The position numbers and the translations under genes were made by a program. Below the pieces are notes generated by a model, which was given only the letters and a program-made list of their open reading frames with translations, made no database searches and had not been told where the DNA came from. This document shows, in pieces, positions 12,329-12,366 of a stretch of 12,366 nucleotides of DNA; position 1 is the first letter of the stretch, and each line of letters begins with the position of its first letter. Source of the DNA: Actinomycetota bacterium. Lineage in GTDB: Bacteria > Actinomycetota > Thermoleophilia > Gaiellales > Gaiellaceae. The DNA is taken from the NCBI GenBank assembly GCA_003170995.1, contig PMXT01000031.1, positions 5,365 through 17,730 on the forward strand. The letters are read 5' to 3'.

Positions 12329-12366
12329 ATGAAGACCTGCCGACTGGGTGTGATCGGTGGATGCGA
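12329..12366 (+). CDS. Possible start of a gene cut by the right edge
   Basis: ATG 12329 opens a frame MKTCRLGVIGGC that runs off the window after 12 codons. LGVIGG looks like the first strand and glycine turn of a nucleotide-binding (Rossmann) fold, but 12 residues are too few to be sure. No Shine-Dalgarno precedes it. The chance that this is a real start is moderate at best. Confidence 0.3.
   Translation, partial: MKTCRLGVIGGC

Overview
The window is about two-thirds G+C, densely coding DNA from a bacterial chromosome, with no transposase, integrase, phage gene, CRISPR array, tRNA or rRNA that I can see. Several features point to the Actinomycetota: GTP-type PEP carboxykinase, the recR / aspartokinase / Asd neighbourhood, an Asp23-like protein paired with an actinobacterial-type GNAT-like protein, and an ECF sigma factor translationally coupled to a single-pass membrane protein. 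A deep-branching class such as Thermoleophilia is possible, but that is inference and not visible directly.

Layout. (1) 1-728, minus: N-terminal 40% of GTP-dependent PEP carboxykinase, running off the left edge. (2) 908-5374, plus: a tightly overlapping operon of sdhA, sdhB, a CCG-domain (HdrB/SdhE-like) subunit and a membrane-anchored metallophosphoesterase. The third subunit is a heterodisulfide-reductase-like protein and no cytochrome b anchor gene is present, so this looks like the unusual 'class E' succinate dehydrogenase/fumarate reductase. It faces pckG across one short promoter region, which puts two C4-metabolism units back to back. (3) 5375-5574: a 200-bp intergenic region with three copies of a 15-mer and nested inverted repeats. 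(4) 5575-6497, plus: an Asp23/Gls24-like protein and a GNAT-like protein, overlapping by ATGA. (5) 6516-9622, minus: lysC, asd and a secreted purple-acid-phosphatase-like protein. lysC and asd overlap by 8 bp, and lysC carries a well-placed internal start that could make a separate regulatory beta subunit. (6) 9769-10365, minus: recR. (7) 10509-12091, plus: ECF sigma factor and a single-pass membrane protein, overlapping by ATGA. (8) 12092-12366: non-coding DNA with a G-quadruplex motif and palindromes, perhaps leading into a gene cut by the right edge.

How the genes work together: PEPCK and the SDH/FRD complex act around oxaloacetate, fumarate and succinate. LysC and Asd carry out steps 1 and 2 of the aspartate pathway to lysine, threonine, methionine and diaminopimelate. 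RecR is a recombinational-repair mediator. The sigma/membrane-protein pair is probably a signal-transduction unit. The observations most worth following are the three-copy 15-mer that permits mutually exclusive pairings before the Asp23-like gene, the class E SDH with a predicted extra [4Fe-4S] ligand, and the internal lysC start.
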